Source of the DNA: Clostridium polyendosporum
Lineage (GTDB): Bacteria; Bacillota; Clostridia; Clostridiales; Clostridiaceae
DNA length: 46,267 bases
Assembly: GCF_018332455.1 (NCBI RefSeq)
Contig: NZ_BOPZ01000021.1
Location: 20,148-66,414, forward strand
Direction: 5' to 3'
Shown: one piece after another, positions 35,172 to 45,162 of the stretch
How the letters are laid out: the number at the start of each line of letters is the position of its first letter
Position numbering within the stretch: position 1 is the first letter of the stretch
Made by a program: the position numbers and the translations under genes
The notes under the pieces: generated by a model
Databases searched by the model: none
What the model was told of the DNA's origin: nothing
The model's input: only the letters and a program-made list of their open reading frames with translations

Positions 35172-38100
35172 TTGTTGAGTTCAGAATACCATGTTGGATT
35201 AGATGTGGGATCTACCACTGTAAAGATTGTCATCTTAGATAGAAAAGATAACATAATTTTTAGCACTTATAAAAGACATTTTTCGGATATAAAAAATACT
35301 ATAAATGAAGTTGTTGAAGAAGCAGTTACACATTTAGCAAACGAGAAAGTTACTGTATGTGTTACCGGATCAGGTGGGTTACTTGTTTCTAAGTGGCTAA
35401 ATATACCTTTTGTCCAGGAAGTAGTGGCTTCTACTAATGCTATTGAACGATTTATACCAGGAACCGACGTTGCTATAGAATTAGGTGGAGAGGATGCTAA
35501 AATAATATTCTTTGATAATGGTGTAGATCAAAAAATGAACGGAACTTGTGCGGGTGGTACAGGAGCATTTATTGATCAAATGGCAGCACTACTGCAAACG
35601 GATGCTAAAGGACTTAATGAACTAGCTAAAAGTTATAAAGTAATATATCCTATTGCAGCTCGCTGTGGAGTATTTGCAAAGACGGATGTTCAACCATTAA
35701 TCAATGAAGGTGCTGCCAAGGAAGATATTGCAGTATCTATTTTTCAAGCAGTAGTAAATCAGACGATTGGAGGTCTTGCTTGCGGTAAAAGTATTAAAGG
35801 AAAGATAGCTTTTTTGGGTGGACCTCTGTACTTTTTATCAGAGCTTAGAAGTAGATTTGTAGAATTTCTTAATCTTAAATCTGAGGATGCCATATTTCCT
35901 AATGATTCTCAACTATTTGTAGCTATAGGAGCAGCTTTATTATCCAAGAATAAAGAAACTATAAACTTCTTAGAATTAATGGATAGGTTATCTACCATTA
36001 AGGATGTTGATAATCAAGAAACTGCAAGGCTTAAGCCGCTTTTTTGTGATGAAGAAGAACTTAGAACCTTCAGGGAAAGGCATAAAGACAGTAAGGTTAA
36101 AAGAGGAACTCTTGAAGACTATACGGGAAATGTTTATTTAGGTATTGATGCTGGTTCTACTACCACTAAGGTAGTTTTAATAAGCGATAAAGGAGAAATG
36201 CTGTATTCTTATTATACAAGTAATGAAGGGAATCCTTTAAACTCCACAATAAGGATAATAAAAGATTTATATAATAATTTGCCTTCATCAGTTACCATTG
36301 CAAATTCCTGTGTTGTCGGTTATGGAGAAGCATTGATAAAAACAGCCTTAAAGGTGGATATAGGTGAGGTTGAAACAGTTGCCCATTATAAAGGGGCAGA
36401 TTTCTTTTTGCCAGGAGTAGATTTTATTTTAGATATTGGTGGCCAGGATATGAAGTGTTTAAAGATAAGGGATGGAGCAATTCAGTCTATTATTCTAAAT
36501 GAAGCTTGTTCCTCTGGTTGCGGCTCTTTTATAGAAACTTTTGCAAAGTCATTAAATATGGAAGTTCACGATTTCGCTAAGACAGCATTAACATCTAGGA
36601 ATCCTGTTGATTTGGGTACTAGATGTACAGTATTTATGAATTCTAGAGTAAAGCAGGCACAGAAAGAAGGTGCAGAGATAGGAGATATCGCTGCAGGATT
36701 ATCCTATGCAGTTATAAAAAATACCTTATTTAAGGTTATTAGAGTGAGAAATCCTAAAGAATTAGGAGATAAAATTGTAGTTCAAGGAGGTACTTTTTAT
36801 AATGATGCTGTGCTTAGAAGTTTTGAACTCATTGCAGAAAAAGAAGTAATAAGACCAGATGTAGCTGGTCTTATGGGCGCTTTTGGTGCAGCTCTTATAT
36901 CAAAGGAGAGGTACGAGAGCGGTTATACAACTACATTGATAAAGTCTGAAGAATTAAATTCACTATATATGGAGACTGAGTTAAAACGCTGTGGTAAATG
37001 TACAAATAATTGTTTATTGACCATCAATAAATTTTCTAGAGAGAGAACTTTTATTTCAGGTAATCGCTGTGAGCGGGGACTTGGAATAGAAAAAGATTTA
37101 GACGATGAAATACCAAATTTATATCAATACAAAATTAAAAAATTATTTAACTATAAGCCTCTTGAAATAGAAGAAGCACCTAAAGGGGTAGTTGGAATTC
37201 CTAGAGTTCTTAATATGTATGAGAATTTTCCATTTTGGGCTGTATTTTTCAAAGAGCTAGGTTTTAGAGTTCAATTATCTCCACCTTCTTCAAAGAAAAT
37301 ATATGATCTTGGTATTGAAACTATACCATCAGAAACCTTATGTTATCCAGCAAAGTTAGTACATGGACATATAATGTGGCTTATAAATAAAAAGGTTGAT
37401 TTAATATTTTACCCCTGTATTCCTTATGAATATAAGGAGGTAAAAGAAGCTAACAATCATTATAATTGTCCAATAATTACCTCTTATCCAGAAGTAATTA
37501 AAAATAACGTTAGTCTATTAATAGATAATGGTATTACCTTTATGAATCCTTTTTTACCTATATACAATAAAAATATATTAAAGGAAAGATTATATCAGGA
37601 ATTTTCAACATTTAATATAAGTAAAAAAGAAATATATGATAGTGTAGAGAAGGCGTGGCAAGAACAACGGGTGGTTAAGGAAGATATAAGGAAGAAAGGA
37701 GAAGAGGTATTAGAATATTTAAAGAAATCTGGCAAGAGAGGAATTGTTCTTTTAGGCAGACCCTATCACCTAGATCCTGAACTTAATCATGGAATACCAG
37801 AGCTTATAACTTCTTTAGATATGGCTGTGCTAACAGCAGATTCAGTAGCACACTTAGGGAAGATAGAACGGCCTCTTAGAGTTTTAGATCAATGGGTATA
37901 TCAATCAAGATTATATAAAGCTGCTAGTTTTGCTACTCATCAAGAAAATATTGAGATAGTAGAGTTGAATTCCTTTGGTTGCAACATAGATGCTGTAGTT
38001 GCAGATCAGGTACAAGAAATATTAAATAAATATAATAAGGTATTTACTGTTTTAAAGATTGATGAAGGTAGTAATCTTGGTGCAGCAAAAATAAGACTTA

Positions 38101-39449
38101 GGTCCCTAAAGGCAGCGTTAGATGAAAGAACTAAAAAAAGTTCTGTTCAAACTTACATTAATAAGGAGTCCAATAGAGTTTTATTTACTAAGAAAATGAA
38201 AAAAAATCATACTATATTGGTTCCACAGCTTTCTCCTATACATTTTGAATTTGTAGAGGCTGCCTTTAAACCTAGTGGATATAATGTAGTGGTACTTGAA
38301 TCAAATAATAAAAGTTACTTGGAAGAAGGATTAAAATATATTAATAATGATATTTGTTTCCCTGCATTATTAATTGGCGGTCAGATTATAGAGGCAATAA
38401 AATCTGGCAAATATGATACTAGCAATTTATCAGTACTTATGTTCCAGACTTGTGGTGGTTGTATAGCTAGTAATTACGTGGGACTTCTAAGAAAAGCATT
38501 AAAGGAATCTGGCTATGAACATATACCTGTAATATCTATGAATTTTTCAGGTGTTGAAAAAAATCCTGGATTTAAGTTATCTATTCCATTAATCCATAGA
38601 GTTCTAATGGCTGTTATTTATGGAGATTTACTAATGAGAGTACTTAATAGAATACGTCCATACGAAAAGGTATATGGCTCTACGAATGAGTTATATAGAA
38701 AATGGGCTGAAATATGCAAGGATAGTCTAAATAGAATAAGTCTTAGAGAATTTAGGAATAACATCTATAATATAGTTAAAGATTTTGATAATTTAGAAAT
38801 AGTACATATTAAAAAACCAAGGGTAGGAATTGTCGGAGAGATATTTACAAAATATGAGCCTGTCTCTAATAATGATTTAATTAAATTTTTAGAGCAGGAG
38901 GGAGTTGAGGTTATCGTTCCAGATTTATTAGATTTCTTCTTATATTGTGTTTATGATAATAATTTCTCTTACAAACATTTAGGAAGTAGTTATATAGAAG
39001 TATTAAAAGATAATATTGCTACTGAAGTTCTAGAACGGTACAGGAAGTTTATGAAGGAATGTTTAAGAAATAGTAAGAGATTTTCTGCTCCTTCTCATAT
39101 ATCTGAATTAGCTAAAGAAGCTAGCAAAGTGCTCTCTCTTGGGAATCAAACTGGAGAGGGATGGAATTTGACATCTAAAATGATTTATTTATTAAATCAT
39201 GGGGTTAAAAATATACTTTGTGTTCAACCTTTTACATGTTTACCTAATCATGTTACCGGTAAAGGTATGATAAAAGAATTGAAAAATAGATATCAAGGTG
39301 CGAATATTACAGCTATTGAATATGATGCTGGTGCATCTGAGGTTAATCAGGTTAATAGAATTAAGTTAATGTTATCAGTAGCTTTTAAAAATCTTTCAAT
39401 CGAAGAAAATAATAACTCTATGAGAAAAAATGATGTAAACCTAAATTGA
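35172..39449 (+). CDS. Giant 2-hydroxyacyl-CoA-dehydratase-type activase (two ATPase domains + DUF2229 + C-terminal dehydratase-like region)
   Basis: This protein of about 1425 residues belongs to the large acyl-CoA dehydratase activase family. Two ASKHA ATPase domains come in tandem: the first has [26 protein letters not shown] and ARCGVF. The second, from about residue 325, has [26 protein letters not shown] and TRCTVF. The cysteines of the first (about 126 and 165) sit where HgdC binds its [4Fe-4S] cluster. A Cys-rich [12 protein letters not shown] opens DUF2229, and CGGCIASNY and VGIVGEIF lie in the C-terminal third. It should use ATP to pass low-potential electrons to a radical-type enzyme, but none is adjacent. 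An ATG at 35166 touches AGGAG, so the TTG at 35172 (or 35175) is the better start. Confidence 0.88.
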   Translation: MLSSEYHVGLDVGSTTVKIVILDRKDNIIFSTYKRHFSDIKNTINEVVEEAVTHLANEKVTVCVTGSGGLLVSKWLNIPFVQEVVASTNAIERFIPGTDVAIELGGEDAKIIFFDNGVDQKMNGTCAGGTGAFIDQMAALLQTDAKGLNELAKSYKVIYPIAARCGVFAKTDVQPLINEGAAKEDIAVSIFQAVVNQTIGGLACGKSIKGKIAFLGGPLYFLSELRSRFVEFLNLKSEDAIFPNDSQLFVAIGAALLSKNKETINFLELMDRLSTIKDVDNQETARLKPLFCDEEELRTFRERHKDSKVKRGTLEDYTGNVYLGIDAGSTTTKVVLISDKGEMLYSYYTSNEGNPLNSTIRIIKDLYNNLPSSVTIANSCVVGYGEALIKTALKVDIGEVETVAHYKGADFFLPGVDFILDIGGQDMKCLKIRDGAIQSIILNEACSSGCGSFIETFAKSLNMEVHDFAKTALTSRNPVDLGTRCTVFMNSRVKQAQKEGAEIGDIAAGLSYAVIKNTLFKVIRVRNPKELGDKIVVQGGTFYNDAVLRSFELIAEKEVIRPDVAGLMGAFGAALISKERYESGYTTTLIKSEELNSLYMETELKRCGKCTNNCLLTINKFSRERTFISGNRCERGLGIEKDLDDEIPNLYQYKIKKLFNYKPLEIEEAPKGVVGIPRVLNMYENFPFWAVFFKELGFRVQLSPPSSKKIYDLGIETIPSETLCYPAKLVHGHIMWLINKKVDLIFYPCIPYEYKEVKEANNHYNCPIITSYPEVIKNNVSLLIDNGITFMNPFLPIYNKNILKERLYQEFSTFNISKKEIYDSVEKAWQEQRVVKEDIRKKGEEVLEYLKKSGKRGIVLLGRPYHLDPELNHGIPELITSLDMAVLTADSVAHLGKIERPLRVLDQWVYQSRLYKAASFATHQENIEIVELNSFGCNIDAVVADQVQEILNKYNKVFTVLKIDEGSNLGAAKIRLRSLKAALDERTKKSSVQTYINKESNRVLFTKKMKKNHTILVPQLSPIHFEFVEAAFKPSGYNVVVLESNNKSYLEEGLKYINNDICFPALLIGGQIIEAIKSGKYDTSNLSVLMFQTCGGCIASNYVGLLRKALKESGYEHIPVISMNFSGVEKNPGFKLSIPLIHRVLMAVIYGDLLMRVLNRIRPYEKVYGSTNELYRKWAEICKDSLNRISLREFRNNIYNIVKDFDNLEIVHIKKPRVGIVGEIFTKYEPVSNNDLIKFLEQEGVEVIVPDLLDFFLYCVYDNNFSYKHLGSSYIEVLKDNIATEVLERYRKFMKECLRNSKRFSAPSHISELAKEASKVLSLGNQTGEGWNLTSKMIYLLNHGVKNILCVQPFTCLPNHVTGKGMIKELKNRYQGANITAIEYDAGASEVNQVNRIKLMLSVAFKNLSIEENNNSMRKNDVNLN

Positions 39450-39468
39450 TTTTAATGAAGATCTATTT

Positions 39469-39510
39469 AATAAAAATAAGATTGTAAATTCAGTCTTATT
39501 TTTATTTTTT
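39469..39510 (+). terminator. Terminator after activase
   Basis: AATAAAAATAAGA / TCTTATTTTTATT, a 13-bp perfect AT-rich stem with a long T-tract. Confidence 0.8.
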
Positions 39511-39559
39511 TTTATGAGCATAATATTACTATAAATAATATTACGAAAGGGAGAGTAAA

Positions 39560-40462
39560 ATGGACAAAAAAAAATTACTAGTAAGTGATATTAAGTCAGG
39601 GGAAACAATAAAGACGTCATTAATGATATTTAAGAAATTATTTATAGAGGATAATAAATTATTTGCAATAGTAGGCGATAAATCGGGGAGCGTAAAGGCT
39701 GTAATTCCTTTACAGAGAGATGATATTAATGTAGGGGATGTAATAAGTATAAGAGGAAAGAAAGCACATCTTCTTGAGATTGCTCAATATAACAAAGAAA
39801 AAGATTTTAAGGAAGAGGACTACATTGCAACAGTTAAGACTCCAATAGATGAAATTATGAATGAGATAGAGTCAATTTCAAAAGAAGAATTTAAATCAAA
39901 GGAAATTATTGAATTAAATAATTATTTCTTCAAAAATGAAGAATTTATTAACCTTTTTAAAAAGGGAATTGCGGGAGTGAGTCAACATCATAATTATAGA
40001 GGAGGATTAGCTGAGCATACCTTAAATGTTATGTATTTATCTAAGACATTAGCATATAGATATGATTGTAGAAGAAAAGAAATTGCAATTTTGTCTGCTA
40101 AGTTACATGATATAGGAAAAATTTATGAATTTAATACAAATGGACCATTCAGTTATAGCTTAAGAGGGGAAATGGAAGGTCACATTGTTATAGGAATCCA
40201 AATGATTGAGGAAGCTTTTAATGCTAACCCTTGGTTATACAGTGAAGATTTCAGAGAAAGAATTAAGGGATGTATTGTTCAACATCATGGTAAACTTGAG
40301 TTTGGTTCTCCAAGGTCAATGAATATGGAAGAATCTTATATTGTTCACTTTGCTGACTATATAGATGCAACCATGAATAAAATTAACCAAATTAAAGAAA
40401 AAACAGAATTAAATAATTGGTCAGAGTATGATAGAAGGTTAGAAAGTAAATTATATCTATAA
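39560..40462 (+). CDS. yhaM: 3'-5' exoribonuclease YhaM
   Basis: This 300-residue protein has an N-terminal OB-fold nucleic-acid-binding domain (about 1-95: SDIKSGETIKTSLMIFKK) and a C-terminal HD phosphohydrolase domain. The HD motif is in GGLAEHTLNVMYL (metal His) and SAKLHDIGKIYEF, with a later QHHGKLEFG and HFADYIDATMN. This order is diagnostic of YhaM/Cbf1, which degrades RNA from the 3' end and can act on single-stranded DNA. GAAAGGGAGAGTAAA precedes the ATG. The protein is slightly shorter than the B. subtilis form (314). Confidence 0.93.
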   Translation: MDKKKLLVSDIKSGETIKTSLMIFKKLFIEDNKLFAIVGDKSGSVKAVIPLQRDDINVGDVISIRGKKAHLLEIAQYNKEKDFKEEDYIATVKTPIDEIMNEIESISKEEFKSKEIIELNNYFFKNEEFINLFKKGIAGVSQHHNYRGGLAEHTLNVMYLSKTLAYRYDCRRKEIAILSAKLHDIGKIYEFNTNGPFSYSLRGEMEGHIVIGIQMIEEAFNANPWLYSEDFRERIKGCIVQHHGKLEFGSPRSMNMEESYIVHFADYIDATMNKINQIKEKTELNNWSEYDRRLESKLYL

Positions 40463-40561
40463 CTTATGAAATATAAATGATTATTTTATAGATAGAGAAG
40501 CTTTAACAAAAGTATGGATTTATAAAGATAATAGAATTAACTAGAAAGAAGAATAAATCAT

Positions 40562-40594
40562 AAAAGAGAATAGAAGAGCCTATTCTCTTTTTTA
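40562..40594 (+). terminator. Terminator after yhaM
   Basis: AAAGAGAATAG / CTATTCTCTTT and a T-tract, placed about 100 bp after the yhaM stop. The intervening bases show no feature. Confidence 0.82.
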
Positions 40595-40668
40595 TATGCT
40601 GTAATTTGATAAAGTAAAATCTTACTATAAGCAGGTGCTGAGCCTACTTAGTTTTTGTTTTGTAGATA
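40594..40668 (+). repeat. Dispersed bipartite palindromic element, copy I
   Basis: TATATGCTGTAATTTGATAA is a worn box 1. Hairpin 2 is strong, with AAGCAGGtgctgaGCCTACTT and the tail AGTTTTTGTTT. The remaining gap to 40854 holds a possible TATAAT near 40790 and nothing else recognised. Confidence 0.72.
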
Positions 40669-40854
40669 AATTTAGTTTACAGAACTAGATAATTGGAATT
40701 AATGCCAAAATGGAAAATATTCCAGTGACTCCTCATACTGCCTTTAAAACCAGCAACAATCACTACCATTTTTCTGTTAATACGCTTATAATAAAGTCAA
40801 CGTATTAGTTTTCCCCGAACTATTATGAATAATTCTTAATGGGAGGGTCATTAT

Positions 40855-41817
40855 ATGAAGAAAAAATTAATCGCGGCATTAGCAACTATGGTAGTTTCAG
40901 TAACAGCATTTGCTGGATGTGCTAATGCAGATAATGTTGCCAAAGATTTAGGTAATCAAATAAAGGCAGAGGCAATTCAACTTAAAACTAACAATGGACA
41001 AGCTGTAGCGAATCAAATCAAAACTAATGATGGACAAACTGTAGCAAATAATGAGCAAAATAATTTAGACAACAGTATTGCTACAACTACAGAAAGCTTA
41101 GAGAATAATGAAAATGAAGATCAAGAATGTTTAGATAATAATATTTCAATCGTTGGTGCTAGTGATACAGAAAGTGAATCTGATATAACAAGTGACTATA
41201 CTGAAAATAATCAGAATATTACTTCAAATGAACAAACTATACCACAGCAACCATCAGATTCTAATTTAAAACCTCAAAATGAACAGACTAAAGTACCAAA
41301 TGTAGTAGAAACAGAAACAACAACTACAAAGGCACCTGAAACAAATACTAATAATAATGAAAAAGTTGACAATCAGCCAGTAGTTAATAATAACTCATCA
41401 GTAAAATACATGGCAGATTTTGAGGCAGACATATTAAAGTATACTAATATAGAAAGACAAAAGGCTGGATTAGAACCACTAAAATTAAATAATACAGCTT
41501 TTGGATTTGCAAGAAGTAAGAGTGAAGAAATGATAAGACTAAATTATTTTGATCATAATTCTCCGGAAAATGGATACATATCAGATGTCGCTAAGAAGAA
41601 TAACTGGAGATACTCTTACATAGGGGAAAATATTTATACAATGTCATATTCAGGTGATATAACAACTGTTATAAATGGTCAAAAGATAGTAGATGCTTGG
41701 ATGAATTCTCCAGGACATAGAGCAAATATTTTAAATGCTAATTTTAAGGAAATAGGAATTGGTGTAGCATATGCTAATGGAGAACTAATGGCAACTCAAT
41801 TATTTTATACACCATAA
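40855..41817 (+). CDS. CAP/SCP-domain lipoprotein (YkwD-like)
   Basis: This 320-residue exported protein begins MKKKLIAALA and carries a lipobox TAFAGC (Cys22), so it is probably lipid-anchored. A long Asn/Thr/Gln/Glu-rich low-complexity linker (about 25-180) contains a short duplication (TNNGQAVANQIKTNDGQTVAN, given here as two overlapping units). The C-terminal CAP domain (about 190-320) has MIRLNYFDHNSPENGY, GENIYTMSY and WMNSPGHRANIL, the full YkwD signature. Such proteins are common in clostridial envelopes and spores and their biochemical role is unsettled. GGGAGGGTCATTAT precedes the ATG. Confidence 0.92.
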   Translation: MKKKLIAALATMVVSVTAFAGCANADNVAKDLGNQIKAEAIQLKTNNGQAVANQIKTNDGQTVANNEQNNLDNSIATTTESLENNENEDQECLDNNISIVGASDTESESDITSDYTENNQNITSNEQTIPQQPSDSNLKPQNEQTKVPNVVETETTTTKAPETNTNNNEKVDNQPVVNNNSSVKYMADFEADILKYTNIERQKAGLEPLKLNNTAFGFARSKSEEMIRLNYFDHNSPENGYISDVAKKNNWRYSYIGENIYTMSYSGDITTVINGQKIVDAWMNSPGHRANILNANFKEIGIGVAYANGELMATQLFYTP

Positions 41818-41845
41818 CTAAAGTAATTTGATAAGTAGAATATAG

Positions 41846-41894
41846 TTTTAAGAGAGTAAAGAGTAAAATGATTACTATTTACTCTCTTTTAAAA
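41846..41894. terminator. Bidirectional terminator between CAP and PadR genes
   Basis: TTTTAAGAGAGTAAA pairs with TTTACTCTCTTTTAAAA over about 15 bp. It sits between convergent genes. Confidence 0.8.
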
Positions 41895-41897
41895 TTA

Positions 41898-41934
41898 CCT
41901 TAGTAGGCTCGGTACCTATTAAATTTTATTTTAT
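41898..41934 (+). repeat. Dispersed palindromic element, partial copy J (hairpin 2 only)
   Basis: TTAGTAGG-ctcggta-CCTATTAAA with tail TTTTATTTTA corresponds to hairpin 2 and the 3' end of the family. Box 1 is missing. It overlaps the last codon of the PadR gene. Confidence 0.5.
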
Positions 41935-42318
41935 TAGCATATCTATTATTAGATCTAAAAGAGATTTACTTTTCCTTAAATTATCTACGTAATCAGCAAC
42001 ATGTGTTTTATAGTATTCTATTCCTCTATCAGTAATAGAATAAAGTTTTTTACTACGCTTATTTAAGAATTCATCTCCTTCCCAAGTACTTACTACATAT
42101 CCCCTATTTTCAAGGTCATAAAGAGTATCGTAAATAGTTCCTGTTGATACCGGGAAAGGCAAAGAAGTATCAGAAAACCTATTTTTAAAGTCCTCATAAA
42201 TTTTATTACCAAATACTGTGTTGCCTTTTGCTAACTCCTTTAATATATAGAATATATAGATTTGTTTTGTATTAACTACATTTCGAGGAGCTACTAATCT
42301 ATTTCGGGTATTTGACAA
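41926..42318 (-). CDS. PadR-family transcriptional regulator
   Basis: This winged-helix regulator of about 130 residues begins NTRNRLVAPRNVVNTKQIYI. The PadR core follows: FYILKELAKGNTVFGNKIYE, then TGTIYDTLYDLENRGYV, with RSKKLYSITDRGIEYY as the wing. The C-terminal dimerisation helix is short (PadR-s1 type). The ribosome site GAGAGGTGAT abuts or overlaps the GTG (42327) and ATG (42324), whereas the TTG at 42318 is ideally spaced, so TTG is my choice. No efflux pump or other obvious target is next to it. Confidence 0.85.
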   Translation of the reverse strand: MSNTRNRLVAPRNVVNTKQIYIFYILKELAKGNTVFGNKIYEDFKNRFSDTSLPFPVSTGTIYDTLYDLENRGYVVSTWEGDEFLNKRSKKLYSITDRGIEYYKTHVADYVDNLRKSKSLLDLIIDMLIK

Positions 42319-42533
42319 TTTCATCACCTCTCTATACTTATTTATATATATTTTACACTAAAAGCATAACTTCGTAAACAACATCCTCGTAAATGAGCAT
42401 TAAATAACAAGAAAACTTCAATAAACAAAATAATTAAAAAAAAAGGAGAAATTTAAAAAATATAACTATTTTATGTCAAATTTGGTAGTGGTTGAATAAC
42501 ATGTAATATACAAATGATATAGGAGTGATTAAC

Positions 42534-42731
42534 GTGTCAAAAAGGCGTAAATGCTGCTGTCAAAGTAGCTGCTGTGATTGTTGTGGTAATAACTATGGTG
42601 GATATGGTTTTATACCTTATGGTATAGGTTCTGGATTTAATCCATTCGGAGGATTCGGAGGATTCGGAGGATCCGGTCTAAATAATCCATTATGGTTATT
42701 ACTTTTATTTGCTGCTATTAATAACAAGTAG
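42534..42731 (+). CDS. Cys- and Gly-rich small protein, 65 residues
   Basis: The GTG at 42534 follows AGGAGTGATTAAC with good spacing. The protein starts SKRRKCCCQSSCCDCCGN (eight cysteines), continues with a Gly/Phe/Tyr-rich stretch coded partly by 9-bp tandem repeats, and ends with a hydrophobic helix NPLWLLLLFAAINNK. The Gly-rich and C-terminal hydrophobic design recalls YjcZ-like sporulation proteins, but the cysteine cluster is not typical of them. The cysteines could bind metal or cross-link in a coat. A strong shared terminator follows. Confidence 0.65.
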   Translation: MSKRRKCCCQSSCCDCCGNNYGGYGFIPYGIGSGFNPFGGFGGFGGSGLNNPLWLLLLFAAINNK

Positions 42732-42740
42732 TGCTAGACT

Positions 42741-42776
42741 AAAAAACCATAGGCTATAATGCCTATGGTTTTTTTT
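42741..42776. terminator. Bidirectional terminator, Cys-rich gene / TIM-barrel gene
   Basis: AAAAAACCATAGGC / GCCTATGGTTTTTT with an AT-rich six-base loop. It serves both convergent genes. Confidence 0.9.
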
Positions 42777-43593
42777 ACATTGTATTATAAGTTTCTTTTA
42801 AAAGTAATGCGTCTTTTTCTAGTATTGGGCTTTCACAAATAATACAACCTTTTACATTAAAATCAATAAATGCTTTTAGACACGCCTTGAAATTAAAATC
42901 ACTTTCTAAAAATGACAGATGATTTCTTTCGCCTTTATTTGAGTAGTTTATGCCAGATAAATGAATATGCATATCTTCTAAAGCTTCTTTACCTAATTCT
43001 TCTCCTATGTAATAAAGAATATTAGCAAAATCTTTATATTCTTTTAGAGCACCGGCTCCTCTTGCATGAATATGTGAGAAATCAATGCATATTTTACATG
43101 TAGGTATTTGCTTGCATATTTTAACAAGTTCCTCAACATTTCCAAATTGAGTTGCTTTTCCTGTAGTTTCAAGCCTGTAGTTAATATCTCCAGCAGGAAG
43201 TTTTTTTAGATTTGTTATTATCTTTTCAAAAGTTTCATCCTTAGTGTTTTTAAGATAAAACCCAGGATGAAATACTAAACTCCTACCTCCAACTAGACCA
43301 AGAGCGTCAGCACCTTTTATAATTCTTTCAATAGACTTCTCAATCTTTTCCTCTTCTTCAGCATTAAGATTAATATAGTAAGAACCATGCGCTGATAGGT
43401 AAAAGTTATATTTCTTTTTAACTTCATTTATTGAATCCATATTTTTAGTAGTTATATTTACTGATCTTACAAAAGGTAACTCCATTGCATCTAAACCTAA
43501 ACTATGTAAATATTCTATGCCAGAAGTATAATTAAATTTCTTTTCCCCATCTCCTAATGGGAGCCCTGATATACCAAATAATAATTTTTCCAT
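42775..43593 (-). CDS. Endonuclease IV-like TIM-barrel (AP endonuclease family 2)
   Basis: This 272-residue TIM barrel carries the set of metal ligands of endonuclease IV. They are AHGSYY (His), VFHPGFY (His), RLETTGK (Glu), CIDFSHIHARG (Asp, His), HIHLSGI (His) and ICESPIL (Glu). Its length and the N-terminal LLFGISGLPLGDG match the Nfo-related deoxyribonuclease IV proteins found in clostridia and archaea. It may cut DNA at abasic sites, although isomerases share the fold. The start codon is preceded by AAGAGGTATCATATA, a weak to moderate site. It converges with the Cys-rich gene. Confidence 0.85.
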   Translation of the reverse strand: MEKLLFGISGLPLGDGEKKFNYTSGIEYLHSLGLDAMELPFVRSVNITTKNMDSINEVKKKYNFYLSAHGSYYINLNAEEEEKIEKSIERIIKGADALGLVGGRSLVFHPGFYLKNTKDETFEKIITNLKKLPAGDINYRLETTGKATQFGNVEELVKICKQIPTCKICIDFSHIHARGAGALKEYKDFANILYYIGEELGKEALEDMHIHLSGINYSNKGERNHLSFLESDFNFKACLKAFIDFNVKGCIICESPILEKDALLLKETYNTM

Positions 43594-43669
43594 TATATGA
43601 TACCTCTTCTTAATTTTTATTTGAGTATAACAAATATAAAATCATTGTTCAATAATAATTATTATGACA

Positions 43670-43732
43670 TTAAATAAAAGGCTTATTAATTTTCAGCTAC
43701 ATTTCACTTTGTGAAATGGCAGCAAATAAATT
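43670..43732 (-). repeat. Dispersed bipartite palindromic element, copy K (reverse)
   Basis: Minus strand: TTTATTTGCTG, box 1 CCATTTCACAAAGTGAAAT, then GTAGCTGAAAATTAATAAGC and a shortened hairpin 2. It lies between two divergent genes. Confidence 0.78.
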
Positions 43733-43806
43733 TAAAATAATTTCTTGCAATGATTTTTTGTTTTTATTAGAATAATCATATTGAACATAGAAGAGTAGGT
43801 GATTTT

Positions 43807-44517
43807 ATGGAAGAAAGATTACAAAAATACATGGCTAGGTGTGGAGTTGCATCTAGAAGAAAATGTGAAGAGTTAATAATTGAAGGAAAAGTAAGAGTTA
43901 ATGGTAAAATAATTCAGGAACTTGGTACAAAAGTAAACGCTGAGGAAGATATAGTAGAAGTTAGTGAAAAGGTTATAAAGCCTGAAGAAAGAAAAGTATA
44001 CATTATGTTAAATAAACCAGAGGGATATGTTACTACTGTAAAAGATGAAAAAGATAGAAGTACAGTTTTAGATTTGATAGAAATTAAAGAAAGAATATAT
44101 CCTATAGGAAGATTAGATTATGACAGTTCGGGTTTACTAATAATGACAAATGATGGGGAGGTATATAATAAGATAATTCATCCAAGAGTTGAAGTGACAA
44201 AAACATATATAGCAGTAGTTAGCGGTATGTTTTCACCTGAAGAAATGAAGAAATTTATGAATGGTATAGATATTGGTGGGTATGTTACTGCTAAAGCTTC
44301 TATTAGTATAATGGAAAAGTATAGATCTGCATGTAAAGTTGAAATTAAGATACATGAAGGAAAGAACAGACAGATAAGAAAAATGTGTGCTGCTTTAAAG
44401 CATGAGGTTATTTCTTTAGAGAGAGTAGGTATAGGAAATATAACCTTAGGTAATTTACCAAAGGGAAAATGGAGAGAATTAAATAAAGAAGAGCTGGACT
44501 ATATTTTTTCTTTATAG
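43807..44517 (+). CDS. rluB: rRNA pseudouridine synthase RluB
   Basis: This 236-residue enzyme isomerises a uridine in 23S rRNA. It has an N-terminal S4 RNA-binding domain (1-60: RLQKYMARCGVASRRKCEEL) and an RsuA/RluB catalytic domain with Asp104 in PIGRLDYDSSGLLIMTNDG, followed by EGKNRQIRKM and the YIAVVSG segment. The length is normal for the RluB group. AGGTGATTTT precedes the ATG. The methyltransferase gene starts 12 bp after its stop, so the two are an operon, an arrangement common in clostridia. Confidence 0.95.
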   Translation: MEERLQKYMARCGVASRRKCEELIIEGKVRVNGKIIQELGTKVNAEEDIVEVSEKVIKPEERKVYIMLNKPEGYVTTVKDEKDRSTVLDLIEIKERIYPIGRLDYDSSGLLIMTNDGEVYNKIIHPRVEVTKTYIAVVSGMFSPEEMKKFMNGIDIGGYVTAKASISIMEKYRSACKVEIKIHEGKNRQIRKMCAALKHEVISLERVGIGNITLGNLPKGKWRELNKEELDYIFSL

Positions 44518-44529
44518 GAGTGAATTGTT

Positions 44530-45072
44530 ATGTTTAAATATGTTAGCGATGTTAGTACTATATCTCATCATTTAATAGACAGCTTTGTTTATAATAAAGA
44601 TATTGCTATAGATGCTACTCTTGGAAATGGATATGATGCTGATTTCTTAAGTGTCAAATTTAATAAAGTATATGCCTTCGATATTCAAAAGTGCGCAATT
44701 GATAATTATGAATCAAAATGTAAGCCAAATGTAAAAGTAATATACGACTCTCATGAATCTTTTGAAAAGTACATTCCAGAAGAAGTCGATTGTATAATGT
44801 ATAATCTAGGCTTTTTACCCGGAAACAATAAGGAGATTACTACAAAGGCAGAAACTACAGTTAATAGTTTAAAAACTGCAATAAAAATATTGCGCAAGGG
44901 TGGAATTATTACTATTGCACTATATTCTGGACATGAGGAAGGAAAAAAAGAACTAGCAGAAGTACTTGATTACGTTAAAGTTTTACCTAAAAATGAATTT
45001 GCTGTGCTATATCACCAATTCTTAAATAGGCAAAGTACAGCTCCATCACTTGTTGTGATAGAGAAGAAATGA
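44530..45072 (+). CDS. Class I SAM methyltransferase, YtqB-like (putative rRNA MTase)
   Basis: This 180-residue Rossmann methyltransferase has SAM motif I in IDATLGNGYDADFLS, then VYAFDIQKCAI (ribose-binding Asp) and the family signature MYNLGFLPGNNK, which marks the PF06962 'putative rRNA methylase' group (YtqB). B. subtilis family members are now linked to tRNA wobble-uridine modification (MnmM), so tRNA is a likely target. TAGGAGTGAATTGTT precedes the ATG. It follows rluB closely. Confidence 0.9.
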   Translation: MFKYVSDVSTISHHLIDSFVYNKDIAIDATLGNGYDADFLSVKFNKVYAFDIQKCAIDNYESKCKPNVKVIYDSHESFEKYIPEEVDCIMYNLGFLPGNNKEITTKAETTVNSLKTAIKILRKGGIITIALYSGHEEGKKELAEVLDYVKVLPKNEFAVLYHQFLNRQSTAPSLVVIEKK

Positions 45073-45162
45073 TGTATATATTGAATTAACTTTCATTAGA
45101 TGATAGAATGAAATAAAAGTTTCATGTGACGATGAAAAGTGAAGGACGAGAAAGGATTATAT

